Shown here: piece after piece, positions 25,692 through 33,809 of the stretch | Position numbering within the stretch: position 1 is the first letter of the stretch | Layout: the number at the start of each line of letters is the position of its first letter | Assembly (NCBI RefSeq): GCF_016495725.1 | Contig: NZ_CP054705.1 | Span: forward strand, 1,426,001 to 1,490,000 | From: Salicibibacter cibarius | Lineage (GTDB): Bacteria > Bacillota > Bacilli > Bacillales > Marinococcaceae | DNA: 64,000 bases | Reading direction: 5' to 3' | Program-made: the position numbers and the translations under genes | The notes under the pieces: model-generated | What the model saw: only the letters and a program-made list of their open reading frames with translations | Database searches by the model: none | Told to the model about the DNA's origin: nothing

Positions 25692-26411
25692 GTGACGGCT
25701 AATAAAAGTCACATTCGGGAAGAGGTGTGGCAGCGGATGAATGAAGAAAAAATAGGGCGGTTTCCGTTTCCGCTCCAAAATCGCATCCCAAACTTTAAAG
25801 GTGCCGAGAAAGCGGCTGATCATGTCATGAGACTCTCCGCTTATCAAAATGCAAAAGCTGTGAAGGTTAATCCCGACGCGCCGCAGCTCCCATTGCGGGC
25901 GCAAGTGCTCATCGACGGCAAAATGTTGTTAGTCCCCACGCCCCGGTTAAAGGCAGGTTTTATTCAAGTGAAACCGGAATGGGTACCGCAAGGAGAAGAG
26001 AAGAAAGCCGCGAGCTTAACGCATATGAAACACTACGGGAAGGAACTCCCCCTTTCCGATATTCCGCGGATTGATCTTATCGTGGTCGGCTCCGTTGCGG
26101 TACATAAAGATGGGCGCCGCTTGGGAAAAGGAGAGGGGTATGCCGATCGAGAGTATGCAATACTGACAGAGCTCGGAAACCCGAGAGTCCCCGTTGTGAC
26201 CACCGTTCATTCCGCCCAACTCGTTGACGCCGACATCCCCATCGAACGATATGATCTAACCGCTGACTGGATCGCGACGGAAAACGAAATCTTTTCAACA
26301 AACACGCCTTATTCGAAACCGACAGGCATTGACTGGAGTCAAGTAACCGAAGAGGAAAAAGAAGAAATGCCGGTGCTCGCGGAAATCAGTCGGCTTGTTC
26401 GCGGAGAGTAG
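25692..26411 (+). CDS. 5-formyltetrahydrofolate cyclo-ligase-like protein
   Basis: A 239-residue protein of the MTHFS-like family, longer than the classic enzyme. Landmarks are RIPNFKGAEKAADHVM near residue 32, VKVNPDAPQLPLR, VPTPRLKAGF and the glycine-rich RRLGKGEGYADREY near 145, matching the nucleotide-binding loop. Members convert 5-formyl- to 5,10-methenyltetrahydrofolate or do related chemistry. GTG 25692 is preferred because AAGGAG at 25677 is nine bases upstream; ATG 25671 lies before that site and touches the 21-bp array. Confidence 0.8.
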   Translation: MTANKSHIREEVWQRMNEEKIGRFPFPLQNRIPNFKGAEKAADHVMRLSAYQNAKAVKVNPDAPQLPLRAQVLIDGKMLLVPTPRLKAGFIQVKPEWVPQGEEKKAASLTHMKHYGKELPLSDIPRIDLIVVGSVAVHKDGRRLGKGEGYADREYAILTELGNPRVPVVTTVHSAQLVDADIPIERYDLTADWIATENEIFSTNTPYSKPTGIDWSQVTEEEKEEMPVLAEISRLVRGE

Positions 26412-26413
26412 AG

Positions 26414-26452
26414 GTTGAAACGTTTCAATCGCTTTGGATAATGGGTTATAAT
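26414..26452 (+). promoter_or_regulatory. Promoter and palindrome upstream of sfsA
   Basis: A perfect 14-bp palindrome, TTGAAACGTTTCAA (26414-26427), precedes an extended -10 box, GTTATAAT (TATAAT 26447-26452). The palindrome resembles a catabolite-control cre site but is two bases too short at its centre, so the regulator is uncertain. The -10 lies within the longest ORF, which argues for the downstream sfsA start. Confidence 0.55.
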
Positions 26453-26494
26453 AGCGAATATGGAGAGTATGCAACTTTTGGGGGACCGACAGAC

Positions 26495-27226
26495 ATGTTC
26501 ATGCCATATCGCGACCGGCTATATAAAGCAACATTCATAGAACGGCCGAACCGTTTTATCATTCGGGCGAGAAAAGAAGACGGTGAAACAGTAACCGCTC
26601 ATTTGCCGGACCCGGGTCGATTAATTGAATTGCTCATCCCCGGGCGAGAGATATGGCTGCGTTATGTCGACAACCCGAAACGTAAGACGCAATGGTCGGC
26701 GGTTCTTTGTGAGAGCGAAGATGCGCGTGTATATGTTTCCCTGGACACGATGTTTCCCAATCGTTTGATAACCCAAGCCTTGAAGGAAAAACGTATTGAG
26801 TCATTAAAAAAATACAACTATATAAGGGCTGAATATCCATTCGCAGGCGCACGCTGGGATTTTTTATTGGAAAATAAAGGTCGGTCATTGCTTTTGGAAG
26901 TGAAAAGCGTGACACTTGCGGAGAATGGCATTGCTTATTTTCCCGATGCCGTTACTGCTCGTGGCAGAAAGCATGTGGAGGCTTTAACGACCATCCAAAA
27001 TGAAGGAAATTGTGACACGGCCGTATTGTTTGTGGTGCAAAGGGGCGATGTCACGAGTGTCCGTCCTGCCACCCATATCGATCCAGCATTCGCGTCTGCA
27101 TTGCAAAAAGCTGCGGATGCCGGCGTAGCAATGCTGGCTGTAACCACAGATGTCCGTTTGGAAGGCGTGGAACTCGGCCAGGAATTACCGGTGCAACTAA
27201 ACATTCAGAAAGGACCGATAAAATGA
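26495..27226 (+). CDS. sfsA: Sugar fermentation stimulation protein SfsA
   Basis: A protein of about 243 residues with the complete SfsA pattern: RFIIRARKEDGETVTAHLPD, PGRLIELL, NRLITQALKEKRI, the nuclease-like core ARWDFLLENKGRSLLLEVKS and TARGRKHVEAL. SfsA proteins are DNA-binding and nuclease-fold-like, with no settled role. I start at ATG 26495 because the upstream part of the ORF overlaps a promoter -10 box; ATG 26501 is also possible. Its stop overlaps the next ATG by four bases, so the two genes are coupled. Confidence 0.9.
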   Translation: MFMPYRDRLYKATFIERPNRFIIRARKEDGETVTAHLPDPGRLIELLIPGREIWLRYVDNPKRKTQWSAVLCESEDARVYVSLDTMFPNRLITQALKEKRIESLKKYNYIRAEYPFAGARWDFLLENKGRSLLLEVKSVTLAENGIAYFPDAVTARGRKHVEALTTIQNEGNCDTAVLFVVQRGDVTSVRPATHIDPAFASALQKAADAGVAMLAVTTDVRLEGVELGQELPVQLNIQKGPIK

Positions 27227-27768
27227 CGTTAAACGAATGGTTTGCAAAGGGGATAACCCCGGAAGCTTATATTGAAAATATGAGTCAACACAAAGAAAAT
27301 CTTCAACATGTCTATGAGCAATTCAATCTTCCGGACGATGCTAGGCTGGAAGTGGCAGGCAACTCTCCTCGTGTCATTGTTCTCACCGAAGATTGGTGCG
27401 GCGACGCGATGGTAAACGTGCCGATTTTGCTTCACATCGCGGAGAAAACGAATATGGACGTATCGATGTTGTTACGGGACAGCAATTTGGAGCTTATGGA
27501 CCAATACTTGACGAATGGGAAGTCTCGCTCGATTCCGATCTTTATTTTTATCGATGAAGATGGAAATGAGGTGGCAACATGGGGGCCGCGGGCATCGGAA
27601 GTACAGGCGAGGGTGGACGCTCTTTTTTCCAAACTGCCGGCAAAAGATGCGCCCGACTATGGGGAAAAATGGAAAGAAACCCTTTCGTCACTCACCCAGA
27701 TATTTCGCGAAGATGAAAACGTATGGGATGAAGTGTATGAAAGCATCATGAAAACGTTGATGAAATAA
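27223..27768 (+). CDS. Thioredoxin-family protein with a single active-site Cys
   Basis: A 181-residue thioredoxin-like protein. The motif at about residue 58 is EDWCGDAM, with only one Cys in place of the classical CxxC; the cis-Pro region is RSIPIFIFIDEDGNE. Homologues in Bacillaceae are annotated as thioredoxin family and may act with bacillithiol or as reductase-like scaffolds. It is translationally coupled to sfsA (ATGA overlap). A hairpin (27775-27800) separates it from the convergent erm gene. Confidence 0.85.
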   Translation: MTLNEWFAKGITPEAYIENMSQHKENLQHVYEQFNLPDDARLEVAGNSPRVIVLTEDWCGDAMVNVPILLHIAEKTNMDVSMLLRDSNLELMDQYLTNGKSRSIPIFIFIDEDGNEVATWGPRASEVQARVDALFSKLPAKDAPDYGEKWKETLSSLTQIFREDENVWDEVYESIMKTLMK

Positions 27769-27774
27769 GCTAAG

Positions 27775-27800
27775 GGGTTGCTGTCATTAAAGCAACCCCC
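27775..27800. terminator. Hairpin between convergent genes
   Basis: GGGGTTGCT pairs with AGCAACCCC around a 7-base loop. T-runs are poor on both sides, so termination may be modest. Confidence 0.55.
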
Positions 27801-27805
27801 TAATA

Positions 27806-28540
27806 CTATTTGTTAAACAATGTATAACTATTGAAAAGAGATAAAAATTGTTTAACGTTCATGTTATTTAAATCATCTATTTTTGCATGCTTCAAGGCTT
27901 GTCGAAACTGATTTTTAGTGAAAAGAGCACGATATTCTTTGTTTACCCATTTATAAACAAACGTTTGATATTGTTCGTAGTTTTTCTTTGAAATCAAGGG
28001 CTCGTGACGTTCAAGAATGATCAATACAGAATCCACACCTGGCTTAGGATGGAAATACGTACGTGGCACTTTGGTGAGGATTTTGATATCCATTTCCACC
28101 ATTAGCAGCAAGCCTAAAGCACGTTGCAGGTTTTGCAGCCTTTTCGAAAAACCTTTCTCCACGATAAGATAACTGTATTTTGCCTTGCTTTCAAAAACAA
28201 TTTTTTTAACAATATCCGTACTGATATTATAGGGGATATTGCCTAATATTTTATAGTTTATTTTTTGTGGGAAGGCAAATTTTAGAATATCCGTATGGAT
28301 CACTTCTACATTCTCGAAAGGCTCTACTGCTTTCTGAGTGGCTCGACATAAGTTTTTATCAATTTCTATGGCAGTCAACGACCGACTTATTTGGGCGAGC
28401 TCTTTGGTGAAATGCCCTTTTCCTGATCCGATTTCTATTACGTCGTTTTGTTTATTGATATCTGTATGATTCAATATTTCTTTTACATGTTTTTTAGAAG
28501 TAATAAAATTTTGCGTGTCTTTTGGGTTTTTCTGGTTCAT
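27806..28540 (-). CDS. erm: Erm(A)-type 23S rRNA adenine N6-methyltransferase
   Basis: A 244-residue methylase that would modify A2058 of 23S rRNA and give macrolide-lincosamide-streptogramin B resistance. It starts [20 protein letters not shown], the same as Erm(A) as I recall it. The SAM motif is [11 protein letters not shown] (about residues 36-46), the catalytic motif NIPYNIS (about 101-107), and the C-terminal helical domain is complete. AAGGAG precedes the ATG but sits in the loop of a hairpin whose stem includes the start codon. Two leader peptides lie upstream, so expression should be inducible by translational attenuation. The closest class is Erm(A), but divergence is visible throughout, so it may be a new variant. 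Confidence 0.95.
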   Translation of the reverse strand: MNQKNPKDTQNFITSKKHVKEILNHTDINKQNDVIEIGSGKGHFTKELAQISRSLTAIEIDKNLCRATQKAVEPFENVEVIHTDILKFAFPQKINYKILGNIPYNISTDIVKKIVFESKAKYSYLIVEKGFSKRLQNLQRALGLLLMVEMDIKILTKVPRTYFHPKPGVDSVLIILERHEPLISKKNYEQYQTFVYKWVNKEYRALFTKNQFRQALKHAKIDDLNNMNVKQFLSLFNSYTLFNK

Positions 28541-28628
28541 TATAACCGTCTCCTTGCTGGTTATAATGAACGGACGTTAAGCGTTCATTATAACCAATTA
28601 TTTTTGGTTTGGTTGATAATGAACGCTT
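28534..28628 (-). promoter_or_regulatory. Translational attenuator of erm
   Basis: Four inverted-repeat arms are visible. On the plus strand, 28609-28628 pairs with 28579-28597 (arms 1 and 2), and 28559-28572 pairs with 28534-28547 (arms 3 and 4; GGTTATAATGAAC). Arms 2 and 3 are also complementary. Arm 4 contains the erm start codon, and the erm ribosome binding site (28550-28555) lies in the 3:4 loop. Ribosome stalling in leader 2 would block arm 1 and let 2 pair with 3, freeing erm. This is the established erm mechanism. Confidence 0.92.
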
Positions 28629-28657
28629 TTAATGACAAAGATAGAAAATAAACCCAT
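28598..28657 (-). CDS. Erm leader peptide 2
   Basis: A 19-residue ORF, MGLFSIFVIKSVHYQPNQK, with AAGGAG upstream. It matches the ErmC leader (MGIFSIFVISTVHYQPNKK) and the second Erm(A) leader (MGMFSIFVIERFHYQPNQK) as I recall them. IFVI is the macrolide-dependent arrest motif. The codon after it encodes Lys rather than the Ser of ErmC or Glu of ErmA. Its 3' half forms arm 1 of the attenuator. Confidence 0.93.
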   Translation of the reverse strand: MGLFSIFVIKSVHYQPNQK

Positions 28658-28684
28658 ACTCTTATCTCCTTTCCATTTTTTGCA

Positions 28685-28732
28685 TTATAAAAGAGATAAA
28701 GTAAAATCGACGACTGCTATGCTAGCACACAT
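28685..28732 (-). CDS. Erm leader peptide 1
   Basis: A 15-residue ORF, MCASIAVVDFTLSLL, with GGAGGG five bases upstream. It matches the first leader of Erm(A) (MCTSIAVVEITLSHS as I recall it). IAVV is the arrest motif; the next residue is Asp where ErmA has Glu, keeping an acidic residue in the A-site position that matters for stalling. Confidence 0.9.
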   Translation of the reverse strand: MCASIAVVDFTLSLL

Positions 28733-28762
28733 ATGAACCCTCCAAGTTTTCTAATGTAACTG

Positions 28763-28792
28763 ATTATATCATTTTCGTAAACAAATGCTCAA
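28763..28792 (-). promoter_or_regulatory. Promoter of the erm transcript
   Basis: On the minus strand a -35-like TTGAGC (28787-28792) is 18 bases from TATAAT (28763-28768), just upstream of leader peptide 1. It is the only good promoter before both leaders. Confidence 0.7.
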
Positions 28793-28882
28793 ATACAGGT
28801 AGAGAAAAATTATCTTTTGCATGGTAAAATAAAGAATTGGTGGAAGGGCTGTTCGGTTAAACAGAAAAAAGGGGAGTTGGAA

Positions 28883-29389
28883 GTGAGTATCATTATTCGA
28901 CCATATACAGAAGCGGACGTATCACACATGTTAACGATATGGAATGATATTGTGGAGGAGGGCATGAGCTTTCCACAGGAGGAACCGTTGACACTGGAAG
29001 GAGCCCAGTCTTTTTTTGCGGAACAATCCTACACAGGTGTGGCTGAAGAAAACGGTGAGATACTTGGTCTTTATATTGTACACCCGAATAGTGAAGGGCG
29101 TTGTGGCCATATTGCCAATGCATCTTATGGTGTTAAAGCCGGTCAAAGAGGTAAACGGATTGGAGAAAAAATGGTCATTGATTCCTTGGGAATAGCGGGA
29201 TCATTGGGGTTTCGAATCATGCAATATAATGCGGTGGTAGTAGCCAACAAAGGAGCGATTCACCTATACAAAAAACTAGGTTTTACCTCATTAGGTGTAA
29301 TCCCGGATGGGTTCAAACAAAAAGATGGGAACTATGTCGATATCGTCCCTTTTTATATTGAAATTGATACGGATCGAAAAACCATGTAA
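28883..29389 (+). CDS. GNAT-family N-acetyltransferase
   Basis: A protein of about 168 residues with the GNAT fold. The acetyl-CoA loop is QRGKRIGEKM (about residue 90), preceded by the beta-4 strand HIANASYGV and followed by AVVVANKGAIHLYKKLGF. GTG 28883 is preferred because GGGGAG is six bases upstream; the longer ORF runs into the promoter region. The substrate is unknown. Its position next to erm and a Qnr-like gene suggests a resistance or detoxification role, which is inference from context. Confidence 0.82.
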   Translation: MSIIIRPYTEADVSHMLTIWNDIVEEGMSFPQEEPLTLEGAQSFFAEQSYTGVAEENGEILGLYIVHPNSEGRCGHIANASYGVKAGQRGKRIGEKMVIDSLGIAGSLGFRIMQYNAVVVANKGAIHLYKKLGFTSLGVIPDGFKQKDGNYVDIVPFYIEIDTDRKTM

Positions 29390-29406
29390 ATGAGAGTAGG
29401 GATAAA

Positions 29407-30042
29407 GTGAAGATTGATACACCCAAGATTCCCGAAAATCTTACGGAGAAAAAATTTACGGATATTTTTTATGAAGAGGATCCGGAATTTGAAGTGTGCC
29501 TCGTTGCAGATTCTCAATTCGATAACGAATCCATAGATCGATTACGACTTTATCAAACGGTGATCAAAAACTGCAACTTAGTTAATACCGATTTTGGCCG
29601 GATTGATCTTACCGATGTGCGCTTTGAGAATTGTGACCTATCCAATGCTAATTTGCGTAATGCCTCCATGAATCGAGTTGAATTTTATAATTGCAAGTTG
29701 TTAGGCAGTGACCTCACAGAATCATACATAGGGAATACAAGGTTTGAGAAGTCGATTCTAAATATAATGATGTTCGGGCATTCAAAATTTGAAAAAGTAA
29801 TTTTTGATGAGGCTTCTCTAGAAAGTGCTGACCTATATGATTGCAAGCTTAAGCAAGTTGAGTTCCTTTCCTGCAATATCAATGAAGCAAGGTTTGAAGA
29901 GACACCCTTGAAGGGCATTGATATAAGTACGTCAAACTTTGAATCTTTAATTGTGTCCATTGAAGACTTAAAAGGCTGTAAAGTATCAACGTTTCAAGCC
30001 ATTCAGTTTGCCTCTTTATTAGGATTAAACATTCAGGATTAA
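29407..30042 (+). CDS. Pentapeptide-repeat protein (Qnr-like)
   Basis: A 211-residue protein composed largely of A(D/N)LxX pentapeptide repeats (NTDFGRIDLTDVRFENCDLS, LRNASMNRVEFYNCKL and further). The repeats run from about residue 45 to 190 with a break near 110. The length and break are like Qnr/MfpA proteins, which form a right-handed beta-helix that mimics DNA and protects gyrase from quinolones. The start is GTG with AGGG upstream. It follows the acetyltransferase by 17 bases, so the two are probably cotranscribed. Chromosomal Qnr-like proteins are common in Bacillaceae; activity is untested. Confidence 0.8.
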   Translation: MKIDTPKIPENLTEKKFTDIFYEEDPEFEVCLVADSQFDNESIDRLRLYQTVIKNCNLVNTDFGRIDLTDVRFENCDLSNANLRNASMNRVEFYNCKLLGSDLTESYIGNTRFEKSILNIMMFGHSKFEKVIFDEASLESADLYDCKLKQVEFLSCNINEARFEETPLKGIDISTSNFESLIVSIEDLKGCKVSTFQAIQFASLLGLNIQD

Positions 30043-30167
30043 AAATAATGATCGAGGCGCCAAATCGTTTGGATTACCAGTAATACTTGCCCTGCAGTGG
30101 TTTGATATACTGGAAATCTATCGGGGGAGTAAATCCCATCTTAATTCAAGGGACGAAATCAGGTTTT

Positions 30168-30323
30168 TTGTACCATTGAGAGCGGTAATCCTTGCGTTTG
30201 TGGTACAACGTCGAGCTTATTGTACCATTGGGAGCGGTAATCCTCGCGTTTGTGGTACAACGTCGAGCTTATTGTACCATTGAGAGCGGTAACCCTTGCG
30301 TTTGTGGTACAACATCGAGTTAA
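30168..30323. repeat. 52-bp tandem array B (three units)
   Basis: Three units start at 30168, 30220 and 30272. Each reads TTGTACCATTG(A/G)GAGCGGTA, then A(A/C)CC(T)-(T/C)GCGTTTG, then TGGTACAAC(G/A)TCGAG. The 8-bp arms TTGTACCA and TGGTACAA flank a 25-base loop. The whole array is bracketed by a further inverted pair, AAGGGACGA (30148-30156) and TCGTCCCTT (30324-30332). It lies between convergent genes; 30043-30147 and 30333-30486 hold nothing else recognisable. Confidence 0.93.
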
Positions 30324-30486
30324 TCGTCCCTTCGGAAACCGTTCCCCCTCCGCTTTGGGGAAAAGAATAGGTTCAAACAATACTGTGATATGAGGGATGG
30401 TTGTCGTAAAAGAAGGTAGGCCCGCAAGGGAATCAACGGAGCCCCTTCTACATCCTGGATGTTCGGTATTGCAATGCCGAGAGGCG

Positions 30487-31158
30487 TCACACCTCATAAA
30501 TCCAAAATTCCTCGTAGCGAATCCATGCTTCTGTATCCTCATCGCCTTCGGCAATTTTCTGTTTCGTGATCGCCGATACTTCTTGCATCTGGCTTTCGTG
30601 GGCATCAATCGCTTGTAACTTTCGTTCCATTAATAAATTGCCGATGTCATAAACGATGTCAGCGTCTCCGATTTCTTCAACCGCATTGGCCGTAATGGCT
30701 TTCGTGTGCAGTTTCGGTCGCTTGCTTTCCGGGATCTTTCTCATCGCTTCAACCACGGCAGCACCGGTGGCATCATGATCCGGATGGATGCTAAGTCCCG
30801 GATAAAACGTAATGACAAGCGATGGATCGACATCGAGAATCACTTTCCGTAAATGTGAAGCGAGTGTTTGCCCGTCTTCAAATTCCAACGTTTTATCCCG
30901 ATAGCCAAGATGAAGAAGCTCGTCCACGCCCATGATGTCACAGGCGTTTTGGAGTTCCTTTTGACGAATGAACGGCAGTGTTTCTCGGTTTGCCACCGGC
31001 GGGTTGCCCCAGTTTCTTCCCATTTCACCGGATGTTAAGGAAGCGACGGTCACTTTTGTCCCGTGCTCCCTTTTGTGCATCATGATCGTTCCCGCGGCTG
31101 AAAATGTTTCATCATCCGGGTGTGGAAAGAGCAATAAGATGTGCTCTTCTTTATTCAT
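30487..31158 (-). CDS. bshB2: Bacillithiol biosynthesis deacetylase BshB2
   Basis: A 223-residue zinc-dependent deacetylase of the LmbE/PIG-L fold that removes acetate from GlcNAc-malate in bacillithiol synthesis. The metal motifs are PHPDDE (about residues 12-17) and HPDHDATG (about 124). The upstream partner is a YojF homologue, the same pairing as B. subtilis yojF-yojG. Starts and stops overlap by four bases, so translation is coupled. Confidence 0.92.
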   Translation of the reverse strand: MNKEEHILLLFPHPDDETFSAAGTIMMHKREHGTKVTVASLTSGEMGRNWGNPPVANRETLPFIRQKELQNACDIMGVDELLHLGYRDKTLEFEDGQTLASHLRKVILDVDPSLVITFYPGLSIHPDHDATGAAVVEAMRKIPESKRPKLHTKAITANAVEEIGDADIVYDIGNLLMERKLQAIDAHESQMQEVSAITKQKIAEGDEDTEAWIRYEEFWIYEV

Positions 31159-31523
31159 TTTATCCCTCCTTGAAACGGGATTGTACTCAGTTGCAAGGCG
31201 ACGGCGAGTTTTCCTTGTTCATCGAACCCATACAAGTATAGCGATTCATTGTTTTTATAGTCAAACATCGATAAGCCTTCGGCAAAGATCCAACCATCTT
31301 CGGTTTTTAAGCCTACGCGATACGGGTCTTCACCTTTGATCTTTCCGTGCTGAATGTCCATACGCGCGTTTCGCACATACCCGCCGGCAGCATGGTGTTT
31401 GCCGTGGCGGTAGGCAGCGTAAGCGCCGTTCGTCAATTCAAAATGAACATATACGTGTTTCCCGTTAAAAAAATCCAATAATGGCTGGACAATGTCTATT
31501 TGAATCATTTCCAAAACAATCAT
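31155..31523 (-). CDS. yojF: YojF family protein (DUF1806)
   Basis: A small protein of about 120 residues with no membrane segment; central motifs are VYVHFELTNGAYAAY and GLKTEDGWIFAEGL. It belongs to DUF1806, always found next to bshB2. Its role in bacillithiol metabolism is presumed, not proven. The first ATG overlaps the ribosome binding site (GAGGA); the TTG at about 31514 or ATG at 31508 may be the true start. Confidence 0.88.
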   Translation of the reverse strand: MIVLEMIQIDIVQPLLDFFNGKHVYVHFELTNGAYAAYRHGKHHAAGGYVRNARMDIQHGKIKGEDPYRVGLKTEDGWIFAEGLSMFDYKNNESLYLYGFDEQGKLAVALQLSTIPFQGGIK

Positions 31524-31673
31524 TCCTCGTTTGCTGGGTAGTAGGTTTATAGCTTAGTTTTATTTTACCGCTTCACACATTTCTTTTAAACAAAAACGCT
31601 CGCAAGAATGATGTTAACAAAGCGGGCATATGATGGAAGGAATGAATGTACGTAGGAAACGGGGGGAGATGCA

Positions 31674-32591
31674 GTGGCTATTCATCCACCGTTATTACAA
31701 GCAGGGGATACGGTCGGGGTCGTGACCTTGGGTAGCCCACTTGAAGCCGGGATCATTGATGCACGGGTGCAAACATTGGAAACGATGGGGTTAAACGTCG
31801 TGCTCGGCACACATGTATACGATTGGAATGGTTTTTTGGCCGGAACGGATCAGGAGCGGGCAACGGATGTAATGGCAATGTTCGAACGGGATGATGTACG
31901 TTTGATTTTACCGACACGCGGCGGGGTTGGTGTAGCCGGAATTCTTCCATATTTGAATTATGAGCTGATTGCAAATAACCCGAAATGGATCAGTGGATAC
32001 AGCGATATTACGATCCTCCTAAATGCACTTTATCAATATGCGGATGTTATCACTTTACACAGTTTGATGCTTATTGATTTTCAAGAAACGACCCCTCCTT
32101 ATAATTTTGAACAGTTTTTCAGTGTTGTTTCTTCCGCATCCGTTGAGCATGCAATCGTTAATCCTCCGGAACTCGCTCCGCTAACAGGACGTGTGCCGGG
32201 GAATGTATCAGGTCCAATTGTTGGCGGGAATCTTACATCGATTGTCGGTACGTTGGGGACGGCATTTGAAATCGATACAACAGGATGCATCCTATTTTTG
32301 GAAGAAGTGAATGAGCCGATCAATACCGTGTATCGGCATATGAAGCATCTTGAGCTAGCGGGGAAATTTGATGATTGCGTGGGCATTATTCTCGGCGAAT
32401 GCAGCAATTGCCAAGTTGCTTATGGGCAGGATTATGAAGACTTGATCGATAATTTTATCGTGCCGATGGGAAAACCGTTGATTACAGGGCTTGCAAGCGG
32501 GCACGGGACGTATAAAGCCGCTGTTCCGATTGGGGCTATTGCAAATCTCAACAGTGATGACGGGACAATTACGGTTATTGGCGAAGGATAA
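31674..32591 (+). CDS. LD-carboxypeptidase, peptidase family S66
   Basis: A 305-residue serine peptidase of the LdcA/MccF fold. The catalytic residues are visible: nucleophile Ser in SGYSDIT (about residue 107), Glu in EEVNEPI (about 208) and His in SGHGTYK (about 279). Family members trim D-amino acids from peptidoglycan tetrapeptides or inactivate microcin C-like compounds. The start is GTG with GGGGGAGA upstream. It stands alone on its strand. The long substrate loop favours the YkfA-like group, but the substrate is not certain. Confidence 0.88.
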   Translation: MAIHPPLLQAGDTVGVVTLGSPLEAGIIDARVQTLETMGLNVVLGTHVYDWNGFLAGTDQERATDVMAMFERDDVRLILPTRGGVGVAGILPYLNYELIANNPKWISGYSDITILLNALYQYADVITLHSLMLIDFQETTPPYNFEQFFSVVSSASVEHAIVNPPELAPLTGRVPGNVSGPIVGGNLTSIVGTLGTAFEIDTTGCILFLEEVNEPINTVYRHMKHLELAGKFDDCVGIILGECSNCQVAYGQDYEDLIDNFIVPMGKPLITGLASGHGTYKAAVPIGAIANLNSDDGTITVIGEG

Positions 32592-32663
32592 CAACTGGAA
32601 TGTTGCGTTTGACAGACAATCTTAATGGGAAAGTGGGGGATGGAGAAAAAAGGAGGCTAACGC

Positions 32664-33221
32664 ATGAAGAAGTTTGGAATGCTCACATTATCCGCGGCAG
32701 TTGCTACAAGCCTTGCTGCTTGCGGTGATAATAGGGAAGAATTCGAAGATGAAACAACAAATGGAGACGCTCCGGCAGATGAGGGCGATGATAATACTGA
32801 AGTGCAAGAAGATGAAGTGACTGTCGATGATGATATGGATGACGGAGCCGATGAGGAAGAGGAAGACGAGGATGCGGATGCAGACGAAGCCTGGTACGAG
32901 GACCTAACTTATGACGAGTTTGAATTGGAAGCCGAATACAGCCACGGGGAATACGAGGCAGAATATGACTATGAAGGCGGAAATCCCGAAGCGGAAATTG
33001 AAGATACTCGGAACGGCGAAGATATAGAAATGGAAGGCGAAGAGGCATTAGAGGAACTTGCCGGCATCCTTCCGGAAATGGATATTGATGAGAACTCCGG
33101 TGACGATGACATATTGGATGCCGCGATTGATGCATTTAACCTTGATGAAGATTACAGCGAGCTGGAAGTTGAAGCAGAGTTCTTTGATGGTGGCGAAACA
33201 GAGGTTGAGGATGAATCTTAA
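32664..33221 (+). CDS. YusW-like lipoprotein, very acidic
   Basis: A 185-residue lipoprotein: MKKFGMLTLSAAVATSLAAC has a lipobox (LAAC) with Cys20. A long Asp/Glu-rich linker (about 24-78) precedes the YusW domain (LTYDEFELEAEYSHGEYEAE and on). The strong acidity fits a surface protein of a halophile. AAAGGAGG precedes the ATG. Its stop overlaps the end of the convergent CHY zinc-finger gene by four bases. Function is unknown. Confidence 0.85.
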   Translation: MKKFGMLTLSAAVATSLAACGDNREEFEDETTNGDAPADEGDDNTEVQEDEVTVDDDMDDGADEEEEDEDADADEAWYEDLTYDEFELEAEYSHGEYEAEYDYEGGNPEAEIEDTRNGEDIEMEGEEALEELAGILPEMDIDENSGDDDILDAAIDAFNLDEDYSELEVEAEFFDGGETEVEDES

Positions 33222-33535
33222 TCTTTTTCAAAATAAAGATGATAGTGGAATTTGCATCCTTCATTAAAGACGGAGTGGCATTTAAGGCAACGGTCGGTTT
33301 CCAAATACGCGCGGATGGTATGCTCATAACCGCAAACGCCGCATAAAATGGCACGCTCGCCAAATTGATCCGAAGGCCATACGGAAATGGCGTGTGCCTC
33401 AGATTCTTGATGGCATTGATAGCACGGATAGAATTTTTTGCAACAATGAAATTTGATCGCGATAATATCTTTCTCTGTGGAATAATGGATGCATCGTGTT
33501 TGGCGATCAATTTGCTTGCCGTACACGCGTTTCAT
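33218..33535 (-). CDS. CHY-type zinc-finger protein
   Basis: A 105-residue protein with a dense Cys/His pattern: CIHYSTEKDIIAIKFHCCKK, YPCYQCHQESE, ILCGVCGYEH and CLKCHSVFNEGCKFHYH. This is the CHY zinc-finger arrangement binding about three zinc ions. ATG 33535 is eight bases after AAGGG; the longer ORF starts with GTG inside that site. Function in bacteria is not established. Confidence 0.88.
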   Translation of the reverse strand: MKRVYGKQIDRQTRCIHYSTEKDIIAIKFHCCKKFYPCYQCHQESEAHAISVWPSDQFGERAILCGVCGYEHTIRAYLETDRCLKCHSVFNEGCKFHYHLYFEKD

Positions 33536-33621
33536 ATTGCTCACCCTTTATGTTGGAATCGTTGATTTCTAGTGTAACAAATGAAGCGCCACACGGATCA
33601 GAAATTTTTTTCGTATAATAT

Positions 33622-33650
33622 TTGCTTATTGGTGTAAGCTATGGTATAGT
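33622..33650 (+). promoter_or_regulatory. Promoter of the cold-shock gene
   Basis: TTGCTT (33622-33627) is 17 bases from TATAGT (33645-33650). Transcription would give a 5' leader of about 150 bases, a length typical of cold-shock genes whose leader folds differently at low temperature. Confidence 0.7.
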
Positions 33651-33809
33651 CAATATGTCGAAAGTGATTGAATGTACGGTGTAATTGTTTTTCGGCCTGC
33701 TTTTAAGTTTAGGACGCAAAAAGGTTCACCCGGTTTCAATTATTTTTAGAATTTCTGGTTCAAGAAGGATGAATCTTTTTGGACTGCCTATTCAAAGGAG
33801 GCCATCAGC

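Noticed and set aside
26414-26427. Canonical CcpA cre site
   Set aside because: The palindrome lacks the two central bases of the cre consensus; kept only as an unassigned palindrome.
30159-30608. Minus-strand ORF of 149 codons
   Set aside because: It covers array B and the antisense of bshB2; no start signal or family resemblance.
32704-33135. Minus-strand ORF of 143 codons over the lipoprotein gene
   Set aside because: It is the antisense of the Asp/Glu codon-rich YusW-like gene (giving His/Leu/Arg-rich protein) and has no start signal.
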